A stretch of DNA of 64,000 nt, taken from the NCBI GenBank assembly GCA_030692685.1, contig JAUXZO010000091.1, positions 16,141-80,140 of the forward strand. The letters are read 5' to 3'. A program made the translations under genes and the position numbers. Positions 8,966-17,668 of this stretch are shown piece after piece. A model generated the notes under the pieces. It was not told where the DNA came from and made no database searches. It saw only the letters and a list, made by a program, of their open reading frames with translations. The DNA comes from Acidovorax sp. (lineage in GTDB: Bacteria; Pseudomonadota; Gammaproteobacteria; Burkholderiales; Burkholderiaceae_C). Within the stretch, counting starts at the first letter, position 1; each line of letters opens with the position of its first letter.

Positions 8966-9583
8966 ATGGCTTTCCATTTCCACCGCCGTTTTGCCGCCAC
9001 CGCTGTTCTGGCCGCTCTGGCCCTGCCTGTGTTGGCGCAGCAACCCCCTGCCGCACCCAGCACCCCCCCGGCAGGTGCGATGGCCCAGGATGGCCGCCAC
9101 CAAGCCGGTGAACGCCACCACGGCCAACATGACAAACGAGGCGGCGGCCAACACCACGGCAACCGTGCCGAGTACCGCGCCAAGCACCTGGCGGCGCTCA
9201 AAAGCGATCTCAAGCTGACCGCAGCTCAAGAACCCGCCTGGACCAGCTTCACCACATCCATGCAACCCGGCGAGCGCACCGCCCGCCTGGACCGCCAGGA
9301 CGTGCCCACGCTGACCACTCCCGAGCGCATTGACCGCATGCGGGCCCTGCGCGCCCAGCACGCCGCCGAGGCAGACCGCCGTGGCGAGGTCACCAAGACC
9401 TTTTACGCAACCTTGACGCCCGAGCAGCAAAAAACCTTTGATGCCAAGGCCCACCGCGGCGGTCACCGCATGGGCGGTATGAAAGGCGGGGGCGGTGAAG
9501 GTGACCATGGCCAGTATGGTCACCCCCACGGCAAACGCGGTGGTGCAGACGGCAAACCGGCAGCACCCGCACCGGCGCAATAA
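8966..9583 (+). CDS. Periplasmic Spy/CpxP-like LTxxQ-motif protein, His-rich
   Basis: This 205-residue exported protein starts at the ATG after GAAAGGACT. It has a clear signal peptide (HRRFAATAVLAALALPVLAQ). The mature protein is rich in His, Gly and Lys and has two LTxxQ-type segments, LKLTAAQEPAW and ATLTPEQQKTFD, as in Spy/CpxP chaperones. The His-rich stretches (HHGQHDKRGGGQHHG and the C-terminal HRGGHRMGG) could bind metal. It probably acts in periplasmic stress or metal homeostasis. It is single, with a good terminator downstream. Confidence 0.72.
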   Translation: MAFHFHRRFAATAVLAALALPVLAQQPPAAPSTPPAGAMAQDGRHQAGERHHGQHDKRGGGQHHGNRAEYRAKHLAALKSDLKLTAAQEPAWTSFTTSMQPGERTARLDRQDVPTLTTPERIDRMRALRAQHAAEADRRGEVTKTFYATLTPEQQKTFDAKAHRGGHRMGGMKGGGGEGDHGQYGHPHGKRGGADGKPAAPAPAQ

Positions 9584-9634
9584 GCCAGCCACCACGCACG
9601 CGACAAGCACCCTCACCCGGTGCTTGGTCCCCAG

Positions 9635-9668
9635 GCCCGGAGTTCCTTGATGGACTCCGGGCTTTTTT
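9635..9668 (+). terminator. Rho-independent terminator of the LTxxQ gene
   Basis: The stem GCCCGGAGT pairs perfectly with ACTCCGGGC around a ten-base loop and is followed by six T residues. It lies 52 bases after the stop codon. Confidence 0.9.
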
Positions 9669-9695
9669 GCGTGGAATTCTCGCTATGGGCAGGGC

Positions 9696-9931
9696 ATCTG
9701 TGGATAACGCTGGTGACAGTTCTGGCACAACCGGGTAGTTATCCACACAAAAAGTCCGATTCCAAAAGTTGTTGTCTGCGAGCCCCGCGTTTTATGCAGC
9801 CCGCCCCACATACTTTGAAGCAACGTAAACCCTTGCCAGCATTGAAAAAAAACGGCTTGTCCACAGAAAAAGGCCTGCTCTACTACTACTGCTATTTAAC
9901 TATATAAGACTATAGAAGAACAACCAGAACC
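9696..9931 (+). other. Origin-like module, copy A (DnaA boxes, GC spacer, CTA trios, AT-rich tract)
   Basis: In order: TGTGGATAA (9699-9707) and TTATCCACA (9739-9747) are perfect DnaA boxes in opposite orientation, and TTGTCCACA (9857-9865) is a one-mismatch box. After it come 14 bases with a GGCC core, then CTACTACTACTGCTA (9880-9894) and the AT-rich TTTAACTATATAAGACTATA. The arrangement box, GC cluster, CTA trinucleotides, AT-rich tract is that of the basal unwinding system (DnaA-trio) of bacterial origins. A further weak box, TGTGGATGG, is at 9957-9965. No coding sequence was found here. Confidence 0.72.
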
Positions 9932-10099
9932 AAAAACCGGGGCCTGAAAATCGGTCTGTGGATGGATTGGCGGGCAAAGATTGCGCCGCGGACAAGTTGC
10001 GCAAGCCAAGGGATGGGGATGGTTGCGACGATGCACAGCACACGAAAAATGGCGGGCAGGTGCGTACAAGCCACCAGCTTGCCTCGAAATTTGCTATAA

Positions 10100-10150
10100 A
10101 TAGATGAGCTATTAGCGCTTGCTAGATAAGCGCTAGAGCCACTTTTTAAT
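10100..10150 (+). repeat. Dispersed AGCGCTT-N5-AAGCGCT element, copy 3
   Basis: The core GAGCTATTAGCGCTTGCTAG, ATAAGCGCTAGAGCCACTTTT lies between the two origin-like modules. It is not part of the module repeat itself, so it probably inserted after or at the duplication. Confidence 0.86.
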
Positions 10151-10167
10151 CAAAAACTTTGTGAAAA

Positions 10168-10405
10168 CATCACCGGTGGGTAAAACTGGGGATAGTTTTG
10201 GTACAACAGATGGGTTATCCACAGAAAAGTCCAGTGACATGGTTTTGTCCCCGTTGGGGTGACAGTGGCGCAAGGGATCGGTGCACAGGGTTCTGGCGCG
10301 CGCAAGTGCCTGATACGCAACGCAAAAATCCAGTTGTCCACACCGAAACCGGCCCTCTACTACTACGACTATGTATATATAGAAAACATAAGAAGAAGAC
10401 AGAGG
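10168..10405 (+). other. Origin-like module, copy B (diverged direct repeat of copy A)
   Basis: This copy repeats the layout of copy A about 476 bp downstream in the same orientation. TTATCCACA is at 10215-10223 and TTGTCCACA at 10334-10342. The next 14 bases have a CCGGCCC core, followed by CTACTACTACGACTATG (10357-10373) and the AT-rich TATATATAGAAAACATA. Box-to-box spacing is 119 bases here and 118 in copy A, and the box-to-trio spacing is 14 in both. The outer flank aligns too: ACTGGGGATAGTTTTGG here against GCTGGTGACAGTTCTGG there. The first box of copy A has decayed to GGTGGGTAA. Confidence 0.72.
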
Positions 10406-10570
10406 ACAACTTCTGTGCCCTGGGCGGGGGGTTTGGATGGGGGTCGGAGTTTTGGGGGCGCGCCGGGCCGGTGTTGCCCAAAAGTGAGCAAAGACAGACC
10501 GGGAAAATAAGTAACGTGGCGGCGCAAATGCAGCAAGTCCGCATCCAAGGGGCCTGGCGTGCCTCGCAAA

Positions 10571-10621
10571 CGGGGCTTTAAGCCCCGTGCGGCGAAAAAA
10601 AACCGCAGCCAATGGCTGCGG
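10571..10621 (-). terminator. Rho-independent terminator of the large GGDEF/EAL gene
   Basis: On the minus strand CCGCAGCC-ATT-GGCTGCGG (10621-10603) is followed by eight T residues (10602-10595). This is a strong terminator 55 bases after the stop codon. A second hairpin, CGGGGCT-TTA-AGCCCCG (10571-10587), follows at once and may back it up or stop transcription coming the other way. Both isolate the origin-like segment from readthrough. Confidence 0.85.
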
Positions 10622-10675
10622 CAGGGGTAGTCGATGGAATGGCTTCACCGCCCTTTGGCGTGCCCCACCAGGCCC

Positions 10676-13600
10676 CTAGGGAGCTGACGTGCGCAGGAAG
10701 GCCTCTAAAACGTCCACTGAGACAGGGCGGCTGAAAAGGTAGCCCTGGTAGAGCTGACACCCTGCGCGGGCCAGCAGATCGCGTTGCTCGGGCGTTTCAA
10801 CCCCTTCGGCAATCACTTCCAGGCCCAGATTGCGCGACAGGCCGATGATGGTTTCCACAATCGCGGCGTCGTTGGGGTCGGTCAGCAGGTCCCGCACAAA
10901 GCTCTGGTCGATCTTGAGCTGGTCGAGCGGCATGAGCTTGAGGTAGCTCAGGCTCGAATAACCCGTGCCAAAGTCGTCCAGCGAGAACCCCACGCCATAG
11001 GATCGCAGGGCCGTCATGGTGGCGATGGTGGTTTCCATGTCTTCCACCAGCAGGCTTTCGGTCAGTTCCAGCTTCAGCTGGCCCGAGGGCGCACCGGTGA
11101 TGGCCAGAACACGGGCCACGTCGTCTACAAAACTGGCATGGCGGAACTGGCGCGAGCTCACGTTCACCGCCATGGTCAGGTGGGCCAGCGCGGGGTCGTC
11201 TTGCCAACTGGCCAGCAGCTGGCACGCGTTGTGCAGAACCCAGCGCCCCAGCGGCAGGATCAGCCCGGTCTCTTCGGCCAGCGGAATGAACTGCGCGGGC
11301 GATACCATGCCCCGCTGCGGGTGGGCCCAGCGCACCAGCGCCTCTACCCCCACGCAGCGGCCCGACTGGTGCATCTGCGGCTGAAAGTGCAGCAAGAACT
11401 CGTCCTGCGCCAGGGCCGAGCGCAGGTCGGCCTCCAGCGCCGCGCGGGCAGTAACCACCTGCTGCATGTCGGGGTCAAAAAAGCGCAGCGTGTTGCGGCC
11501 CGCCGTTTTGGCCTGGTACATGGCCAGGTCTGCTTGTTTGAGCAGTTCGCCCACGCTGGTCTGCTCGCCCGTGAAGGGCGCAATGCCGATGCTGGGCGTG
11601 CTGCGGTACTGGTAGGCCGCCAGCGCATACGGTACGGCCAGCATGGACAGGATTTTCTCGCCCACGCCGCGTGCGTGCAGGGCCAGTTCGTGGGGTTTGG
11701 GGCTCAGCTCTTCCAGCATCACGACAAACTCGTCGCCACCGAGCCGCGCCACTGTGTCCACAGTGCGCACACAGGTGTTCAGCCGCTGCGCCACCTGTTG
11801 CAGCAGCAAGTCGCCCTGGTCGTGGCCCAGGGTGTCGTTCAGTGTCTTGAAGTTGTCGAGGTCGATGAACAGCAGTGCCCCACCCAACTGGCGCCGCTGG
11901 GCATTGGCCAGCGCCTGGCCCATGCGGTCCATCAGCAACATGCGGTTGGGCAGACCGGTGAGCGCGTCGTAAAACGCCAGGCGCTGGATCTCGCGCTCGC
12001 TGGCCTTGCGCTGGCGGATGTCGGTGTTGATGGCCAGGATAGATTGCGGTTTGCCGTCGTCCCCCAGCACAAGTGTCCAACGCCCCTCCACTTCAATGGA
12101 CCTGCCGTCACGATGCCGCTGCACGATCTCGCCGGTCCACTCGCCATGGTCCAGCACCGTCTGCGTGGCGTGGCGAAAGTGGGTGGGATCTTCGTACAGC
12201 AGTGTCTCGATCGACTGGCCCAGTGCCTGCAGCTGTGACCACCCATACAGGCGCTCAGCACTCTTGTTCCAGAAAATGATGTGGTGGTCCAGGTCGCGCA
12301 CCAGGATGGCGTCTTGCGCCTTGTCCAGCAGCGAGGCCTGGTGGCGGATGCGCGCGTCTGCCAACTGCCGGTCGATTTCGGCCGATGCCCGAGCGGCAAA
12401 AATTTGCAAGGTCGAGGTGATGAAACCGGTCTCGTCCACCGGCTGGCGAAACAGTACAAAAACGATGCCCACCACCTCACCGTCGCCATTGCACAGCTGC
12501 TGGCCCACATACCCCTGCGCGCCCACATGGCGCAACATGGGCGCCTCGGGGTACATCTGCTGCACCCGCTCCGTCACCACGAACTCGCGCTGCGACAGCA
12601 GCTGGAAGCTGGGGGTGTCTTGCAGGGTGTATTCGTCGTTGGGCAGCATCTGCCCATCCAGCACGGCTGCCAGCGTGACCACTCGGGGAGGCTGGCCCTT
12701 GACCTCTGGCAGCAGGCGTACCACACAACCGCCCTGCGCGCCCAGTGCGTCTGCCATATTGCGCACCAGTTGCACAAAAAATTCGGTGCCGGTGCTGGCC
12801 GACACCGCCGCCGCCACCTTGAGCACCGAGGCCTGCAGTCGCTGCTGCGATTTGTGCGCACGCAGGCTGGTGATGCCAAAGGCCAGGTCGTTGGACAGCT
12901 CTTGCAGCAGCGCGGCTTCTTCAGGGCTGATCTGCAGGATATCTGGGGCGTACAGGTACAGCAGGCCAAAGGTGCGGTCATGGTCGCGGTCCCGCAGAGG
13001 CAGGCAGATCACGCCGTGAAAGCCGTTCTCCAGCATGCGCCCAGTCCAGTCGGAAAAGTCGCCCTCGGTGCGGATGTCCTGCACGATCACCGGCTTGCCC
13101 GTGCGCACTGCGATGCCTGCAGGCCCGCGGCCATAGCGGTCGTCGGCCGACCATGACAGGGGCAGGTTATCCAGGTAACTTTCGTTGTGGCCTGCATGTG
13201 CCACTGGCTGGATGGACTTGCGTTCATCGTCCAGCGCAAAGCCGACCCAGCCCATGCGGTAGCCGCCAATGTCCACCGCAATCTGGCAGATGGCCTGCAG
13301 CAAGGTCGTCTCGGACGTGGCGCGCACCAGCGTTTCGTTGCAGGCGCTCAGCAAACGCTGCGCACGGCCCATGCGCGCCAGTTCACGTTCGGTGCGCAAG
13401 CGTTCGGTCACGTCGGTGGCCAGTACCTGGCGGGCGGGGCGCCCGTTGAAGCTGATGCTGCCCGCCGTGATCTCCACGTCCATGAACGTGCCGTCTTTTT
13501 TAATGTGGCGGCTGACGACCGGCTTGTTGCGCTGGTCCATCGGAATGGCCTCGATGTGCTCCCGGATGGTGTCGCGCCGTTCGGCAGGCCACAGGTCCGT

Positions 13601-15556
13601 CATGTGCATCGACAGCAGCTCGGCCTCGGTGTAGCCGTAGTGCGTTTCCATGGACTGGTTGACGGCTTGCAGCCGCAACGTTTCCTTGTCGTACACCCAC
13701 ATAGGGTGCGGGTGCTCGTCAAACAGCATGCGGTATTGCAGCTCGGACGCATGCAACTGCCCGGCCACGTGCCGCAACTGCACCATGGCGCCCAAAGATT
13801 CGGTGAGGATCTCCAGGTGCGCCACGTCGCGGCGAGAAAACGCATTGACCTTGTCGGACGTGACTTTGAGCGAACCCACCACCGCATCGCCTGCGCGCAG
13901 CGGCACCGCCATCACCGACAGCACCCCTTGGCGGTGGGGCATGGACGCCATGTCCCACCCCTCGGCCTCGGTGTCGTTGCACACCACCGTGCGCCCCTCT
14001 CGCAGGGCTGGCCACAAAATGCTCTGGCCCACCGGCAGCATGTTGCCCACGGGCCGCACATGGTCGCCGGCCGAAGCCTGTGCCACCAACTGCCCTGCCT
14101 GCAGCAGCTCCACCATGGCGCCCCGTGCGCTGGTCTGGCGCAGCACGGTGTCGGCCACCAGCTGCAACACCTCGGGCAAGGGCATGTCCAGGGATGAAAT
14201 GCGCTGCTGCACCTGCAGTAGATCGGCATGGTTCATCGCATCGCGCTGCGCGTCCAGGTCTGCCAGTTTTTGTGCGCTGATGTCGGCCATGCCTCCCACC
14301 ATGCGCACGGCCTTGCCGTCAAAGTCACGGATAAGAAAACCGCGATCGGATACCCAGGCATAGCTCCCATCGCTGCGGCGAAAGCGGTACTCGGAAGACC
14401 AGTGGTTGTCGGTGCCTTCAATTGCGCGGTGGATGTCGTCCAGCACGGTATCGCTGTCGTCGGGGTGTAGCCGCAGTGTCCACGAGGTGCTGTCGGGCGG
14501 CAGCTCTTCCAGCGGCACACCAAACAGGTTCTGCATGCCCTCGTTCCACCACATGGCGTCGGTGTACAGGTTCCAGTCCCACACCGCGTCGGCGGTGGCG
14601 CGCGACACCAGGTGAAAACGCTCCTCACTCACATGCCGGGCTTCGTTGGCCAGCCGCTGGGCCGAGATGTCCTGAAAGGCGCCCTGTATGCGAATGATCT
14701 GACCCTGGGCATTGTGTGCGGCCTGGCCCGCCGTGCGCACCCAGAAGTGGCGGTCGCCAGGCATGATGACCTCGGCCTCCACATCAAACGCTGTACCCAG
14801 GCGAATGCAGTCTTCAAACGCCTTTTGCAAGGCAGGTCGGTACGGGGCTTTGTAGAGGTTCACGATCTGCATGACCGAACTCATGCGGCGCGTGAGGCCG
14901 TAGGTGGCGGCAATCTCTTGCGACCAGGTCAGCTGCATGCTGGGCAGTTCTACTATCCAGCCGCCAATTCGGGCAATCTGCCCCGCTACACGCAAGGCCT
15001 CGCTTTGCGCCAGCATCTCGGTGTGCATCTGGTCGCGCTCTTCCACCAGCTGGGCCAGCAGGCGCTGCTGGCGGCGCAGCTCCAGCTGTGCGATGGCCTG
15101 GCCGGCCAAAATTTGCAGGCTTTCGATCTGCTCGGGCAGCATCGTGTGGGGCGATGTGTCCAGCACGGCCAGGGTACCCAGCGCAAAGCCGTCGGGATTG
15201 ACCAGGGGTACACAGGCATAAAAACGGATATGCAGATCGCCCAGAACCATTGGGTTATGGGCAAAGATGGGGTGCTGTGTGGCATCTGGAACCACCACAG
15301 GGGCGCGGCTGCCGTCCAGCGCATGGGCGCAAAACGCAATGGCCCGTTCTGTCTCCCGAAACGGCACGCCCACCGCTGCTTTGAACCACTGGCGTTCGCC
15401 GTCAATGAAGTTGACCACCGCCATGGGGCAAAGGCACAAGCGGGCTGCCAGGGTTGCCAGCTGGTCAAAGCCGTCTTCGGCTGGTGTGTCGAGGATCGCG
15501 TAAGACTGAAGTGCGTGAAGCCGTGCGGCTTCTGCAGGGGCTTGCGCTGGCGGCAT
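10676..15556 (-). CDS. Multi-sensor GAF/PAS diguanylate cyclase-phosphodiesterase (1626 aa)
   Basis: The domain order, with rough positions, is GAF (20-150), two PAS (180-420), GAF (440-590), PAS (600-715), two GAF (730-1050), PAS (1060-1170), GGDEF (1180-1345), EAL (1360-1605). The cyclase motif RLGGDEF is intact and is preceded by RTVD five residues before it, an inhibitory I-site. The EAL domain keeps VEALVRW. The protein should make and/or break c-di-GMP in answer to small-molecule signals. No membrane segments are evident, so it is probably cytosolic. ATG at 15556 was chosen over a TTG at 15652 because the extra 32 residues come from a low-complexity stretch. It is unusually long, and no partner gene is adjacent. 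Confidence 0.88.
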   Translation of the reverse strand: MPPAQAPAEAARLHALQSYAILDTPAEDGFDQLATLAARLCLCPMAVVNFIDGERQWFKAAVGVPFRETERAIAFCAHALDGSRAPVVVPDATQHPIFAHNPMVLGDLHIRFYACVPLVNPDGFALGTLAVLDTSPHTMLPEQIESLQILAGQAIAQLELRRQQRLLAQLVEERDQMHTEMLAQSEALRVAGQIARIGGWIVELPSMQLTWSQEIAATYGLTRRMSSVMQIVNLYKAPYRPALQKAFEDCIRLGTAFDVEAEVIMPGDRHFWVRTAGQAAHNAQGQIIRIQGAFQDISAQRLANEARHVSEERFHLVSRATADAVWDWNLYTDAMWWNEGMQNLFGVPLEELPPDSTSWTLRLHPDDSDTVLDDIHRAIEGTDNHWSSEYRFRRSDGSYAWVSDRGFLIRDFDGKAVRMVGGMADISAQKLADLDAQRDAMNHADLLQVQQRISSLDMPLPEVLQLVADTVLRQTSARGAMVELLQAGQLVAQASAGDHVRPVGNMLPVGQSILWPALREGRTVVCNDTEAEGWDMASMPHRQGVLSVMAVPLRAGDAVVGSLKVTSDKVNAFSRRDVAHLEILTESLGAMVQLRHVAGQLHASELQYRMLFDEHPHPMWVYDKETLRLQAVNQSMETHYGYTEAELLSMHMTDLWPAERRDTIREHIEAIPMDQRNKPVVSRHIKKDGTFMDVEITAGSISFNGRPARQVLATDVTERLRTERELARMGRAQRLLSACNETLVRATSETTLLQAICQIAVDIGGYRMGWVGFALDDERKSIQPVAHAGHNESYLDNLPLSWSADDRYGRGPAGIAVRTGKPVIVQDIRTEGDFSDWTGRMLENGFHGVICLPLRDRDHDRTFGLLYLYAPDILQISPEEAALLQELSNDLAFGITSLRAHKSQQRLQASVLKVAAAVSASTGTEFFVQLVRNMADALGAQGGCVVRLLPEVKGQPPRVVTLAAVLDGQMLPNDEYTLQDTPSFQLLSQREFVVTERVQQMYPEAPMLRHVGAQGYVGQQLCNGDGEVVGIVFVLFRQPVDETGFITSTLQIFAARASAEIDRQLADARIRHQASLLDKAQDAILVRDLDHHIIFWNKSAERLYGWSQLQALGQSIETLLYEDPTHFRHATQTVLDHGEWTGEIVQRHRDGRSIEVEGRWTLVLGDDGKPQSILAINTDIRQRKASEREIQRLAFYDALTGLPNRMLLMDRMGQALANAQRRQLGGALLFIDLDNFKTLNDTLGHDQGDLLLQQVAQRLNTCVRTVDTVARLGGDEFVVMLEELSPKPHELALHARGVGEKILSMLAVPYALAAYQYRSTPSIGIAPFTGEQTSVGELLKQADLAMYQAKTAGRNTLRFFDPDMQQVVTARAALEADLRSALAQDEFLLHFQPQMHQSGRCVGVEALVRWAHPQRGMVSPAQFIPLAEETGLILPLGRWVLHNACQLLASWQDDPALAHLTMAVNVSSRQFRHASFVDDVARVLAITGAPSGQLKLELTESLLVEDMETTIATMTALRSYGVGFSLDDFGTGYSSLSYLKLMPLDQLKIDQSFVRDLLTDPNDAAIVETIIGLSRNLGLEVIAEGVETPEQRDLLARAGCQLYQGYLFSRPVSVDVLEAFLRTSAP

Positions 15557-16012
15557 GGTCGTCAGGCGCCCATTGGGCCCATTGAGCCCACTGGGACCGT
15601 TGTGCCTGTCTGCGCGCGCAGGCTTGACCCAGCCAGTACAACAAGGCAACAAGCAAGGGGCCGGGGCAGCGTCAACAACAACAACAAGGGAATGGGGCAG
15701 TAAAGCGGTGTGTGCCGAGCAGCATCACCGCGGTTGTAGGGCAAAAGTGCCAGGACCACAACATTAAAAAGGCAATGCTACACCGCACGGCCCTGCGCTG
15801 CCCAGCGCTGGGGGACACCCTATGCGGGTTTGCCCCCAATCAACCGGCTGCAGTCGCGCAGGCAACCGTCGTGCAACGCGAGGCTTGCTAGTGTGGGGGC
15901 CTGCAGATCCTCTGAACTCGCCCGCCAGACCTCGGTGTCCGACTATGCCTTGGCCAACATCGCCCGCAGGATCATGCAGCGCTCTTTCCACCACCCCACC
16001 GAGACAACGCCC
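15557..16012. other. Intergenic region with simple repeats
   Basis: This ~450-bp region separates the large GGDEF/EAL gene from the thioesterase gene. It has short tandem repeats: three near-copies of GCCCATTGG at 15568-15596 and a CAA-rich run at 15671-15690. No ORF with family features, no clear promoter pair and no terminator were recognised. Confidence 0.5.
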
Positions 16013-16465
16013 ATGACTTTCTCTTCATCCCCCTCCAACCAGCTCGACGCCTTGCAAGCCCTTGTTCTGGCCATGCCCATGGCCCAGACGTTGGGGCTGC
16101 GCTTTGTCAGCGTGCAGCCAGGCCAGGTCGAAATGGAAATTCCGGTGCGCGAGGCCTTCAGCTTTCGCCCGGGCCAGCTGCAGGCCACCGCCGTGTTTGC
16201 CATTGCCGACTTTGCCGCCGTGGCGGCCGCAGGCAGCGTGTTGCCGCCGGGCTGGCTCAACGCCACGGTGGACGCTACCCTGAAAATTGTGGCGCCCGCC
16301 AAAGGCGAATGCCTGCGCGCCCGCGGGCGTGTGGTGGACGCCGGGCGCCTGCTCACGGTCTGCGCGTCCGATGTGTTTGCCGTGGACAGCCAGGGGCAAG
16401 AAACGCTGTGCGCCACGCTGCTGGGCACCGCACGCAACATCGACGCGTCAGGCGGCGCGCGCTGA
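16013..16465 (+). CDS. PaaI/YiiD-type thioesterase-like protein
   Basis: This 150-residue protein is a probable single hot-dog domain. The N-terminal MPMAQTLGLRFVSVQPGQVE and the pattern GQLQATAVFAIADFAAVAAAG resemble PaaI/DUF4442 thioesterases, in which a helix carries the catalytic acid and a tail contacts CoA. Later segments LNATVDATLKIVAP and LRARGRVVDAGRLL fit the beta sheet of the fold. The ATG at 16013 was chosen because homologous proteins start close to it; an ATG at 15974 is possible. The substrate is unknown. It stands alone, convergent with the aro gene. Confidence 0.7.
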   Translation: MTFSSSPSNQLDALQALVLAMPMAQTLGLRFVSVQPGQVEMEIPVREAFSFRPGQLQATAVFAIADFAAVAAAGSVLPPGWLNATVDATLKIVAPAKGECLRARGRVVDAGRLLTVCASDVFAVDSQGQETLCATLLGTARNIDASGGAR

Positions 16466-16498
16466 GCCCAGCGCCGCATTGGAATGCAATGCCAGAGC

Positions 16499-17602
16499 CT
16501 ATTTGACGAGCGCGCGGCGCGCGCGCACTGCAGCCGCCAGGCCCTCCAGCACTGGCACCGTCTGCGCCAGGCTGATGCAGGCGTCCGTCACCGATACGCC
16601 ATGCTGCAGCGGCTGGCCCGGCACGATGTCCTGGCGGCCTTCTAGCAGGTGGCTTTCGATCATCAGGCCCGTGATGCGCGCGTCACCCGCTGCAACCTGT
16701 TGGGCCACATCGTCCGCCACCGTGATTTGCCGCTGGTGCTGCTTGCTGCTGTTGGCATGGCTCACGTCGATCATCACCTGCTCGCGCAGGCCCGCCGCTT
16801 TCAGTACGGCACAAGTGGCATCCACATCGGCCTTTTGATAGTTGGGCTGCTTGCCACCGCGCAAAATCACATGGCAGTCCTGATTGCCACGCGTCTCAAA
16901 AATGGCGGCCTGCCCCATCTTGGTCATGCCCATGAAGGCATGCGACGCCTGGGCAGCCTGAATGGCATCGCTGGCCACTTTCACGCCACCGTCCGTGCCG
17001 TTCTTGAAACCGACGGGGCACGACAGGCCACTGGCCAGTTGCCGGTGGCTCTGGCTCTCGGTGGTGCGCGCCCCAATGGCGCCCCAGCTCACCAGGTCGC
17101 TGATGAACTGCGGAGACAGCAGGTCCAGAAACTCGGTGCCCACCGGCAGGCCCACGGCCAGCACATCCAGCAGCAGCTGGCGGGCCAGTTCCAGCCCTTC
17201 GTTGATCGCAAAACTGCCATCCAGGTGCGGGTCGTTGATGTAGCCCTTCCAGCCCACCGTGGTGCGCGGCTTTTCAAAGTACACGCGCATCACGATGAGC
17301 AGATCGGCCTGCAACGCATCCGCCTGTGCCTTCAACTGGTGCGCGTACTCCATCGCCTGGCCATGGTCGTGAATGGAGCAAGGCCCCACGACGACCACCA
17401 GCCGGTCATCCTGCCCGTGCAGCACACGCGAAATGGCGGCGCGGCTGGTCTCTACCAGCGTTTGCGCCGCATCGGGCGTAGGCAACCACTCCTGCAGCAG
17501 CGCAGGCGTGATGAGCGGGCGCACGGCCTTGATGCGCGTGTCGTCAATGCGAGTCGTGTCGTGGGTGGAGATGGGGTTGGCGGAGCGGTGTGCGTGGGTC
17601 AT
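16499..17602 (-). CDS. aroG: 3-deoxy-7-phosphoheptulonate (DAHP) synthase, class I
   Basis: This 367-residue protein catalyses the first step of the shikimate pathway: phosphoenolpyruvate plus erythrose-4-phosphate to DAHP. It matches the AroF/G/H family along its length: VVVVGPCSIHDHGQAMEYA, MRVYFEKPRTTVGWKGYIND, GARTTESQSHRQLASGLS, VGFKNGTDG and MIDVSHANSSK. These include the metal-binding Cys, His and Glu regions. The start MTHAHRS follows the alignment; an upstream extension to 17653 is not supported. Which aromatic amino acid feeds back on it cannot be told, so the symbol is a family label. Confidence 0.93.
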   Translation of the reverse strand: MTHAHRSANPISTHDTTRIDDTRIKAVRPLITPALLQEWLPTPDAAQTLVETSRAAISRVLHGQDDRLVVVVGPCSIHDHGQAMEYAHQLKAQADALQADLLIVMRVYFEKPRTTVGWKGYINDPHLDGSFAINEGLELARQLLLDVLAVGLPVGTEFLDLLSPQFISDLVSWGAIGARTTESQSHRQLASGLSCPVGFKNGTDGGVKVASDAIQAAQASHAFMGMTKMGQAAIFETRGNQDCHVILRGGKQPNYQKADVDATCAVLKAAGLREQVMIDVSHANSSKQHQRQITVADDVAQQVAAGDARITGLMIESHLLEGRQDIVPGQPLQHGVSVTDACISLAQTVPVLEGLAAAVRARRALVK

Positions 17603-17668
17603 GGTGGCCCGATTGTCGCGCGACGAAATAGCTCTCAATGATGGGTACTCCACTCTCTTCGGTTTCGC

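Noticed and set aside
9670..10560. The DnaA-box region as a plasmid or integrated-element origin
   Set aside because: No replication initiator, partition, integrase or transposase gene lies near, and the flanks are ordinary chromosomal genes.
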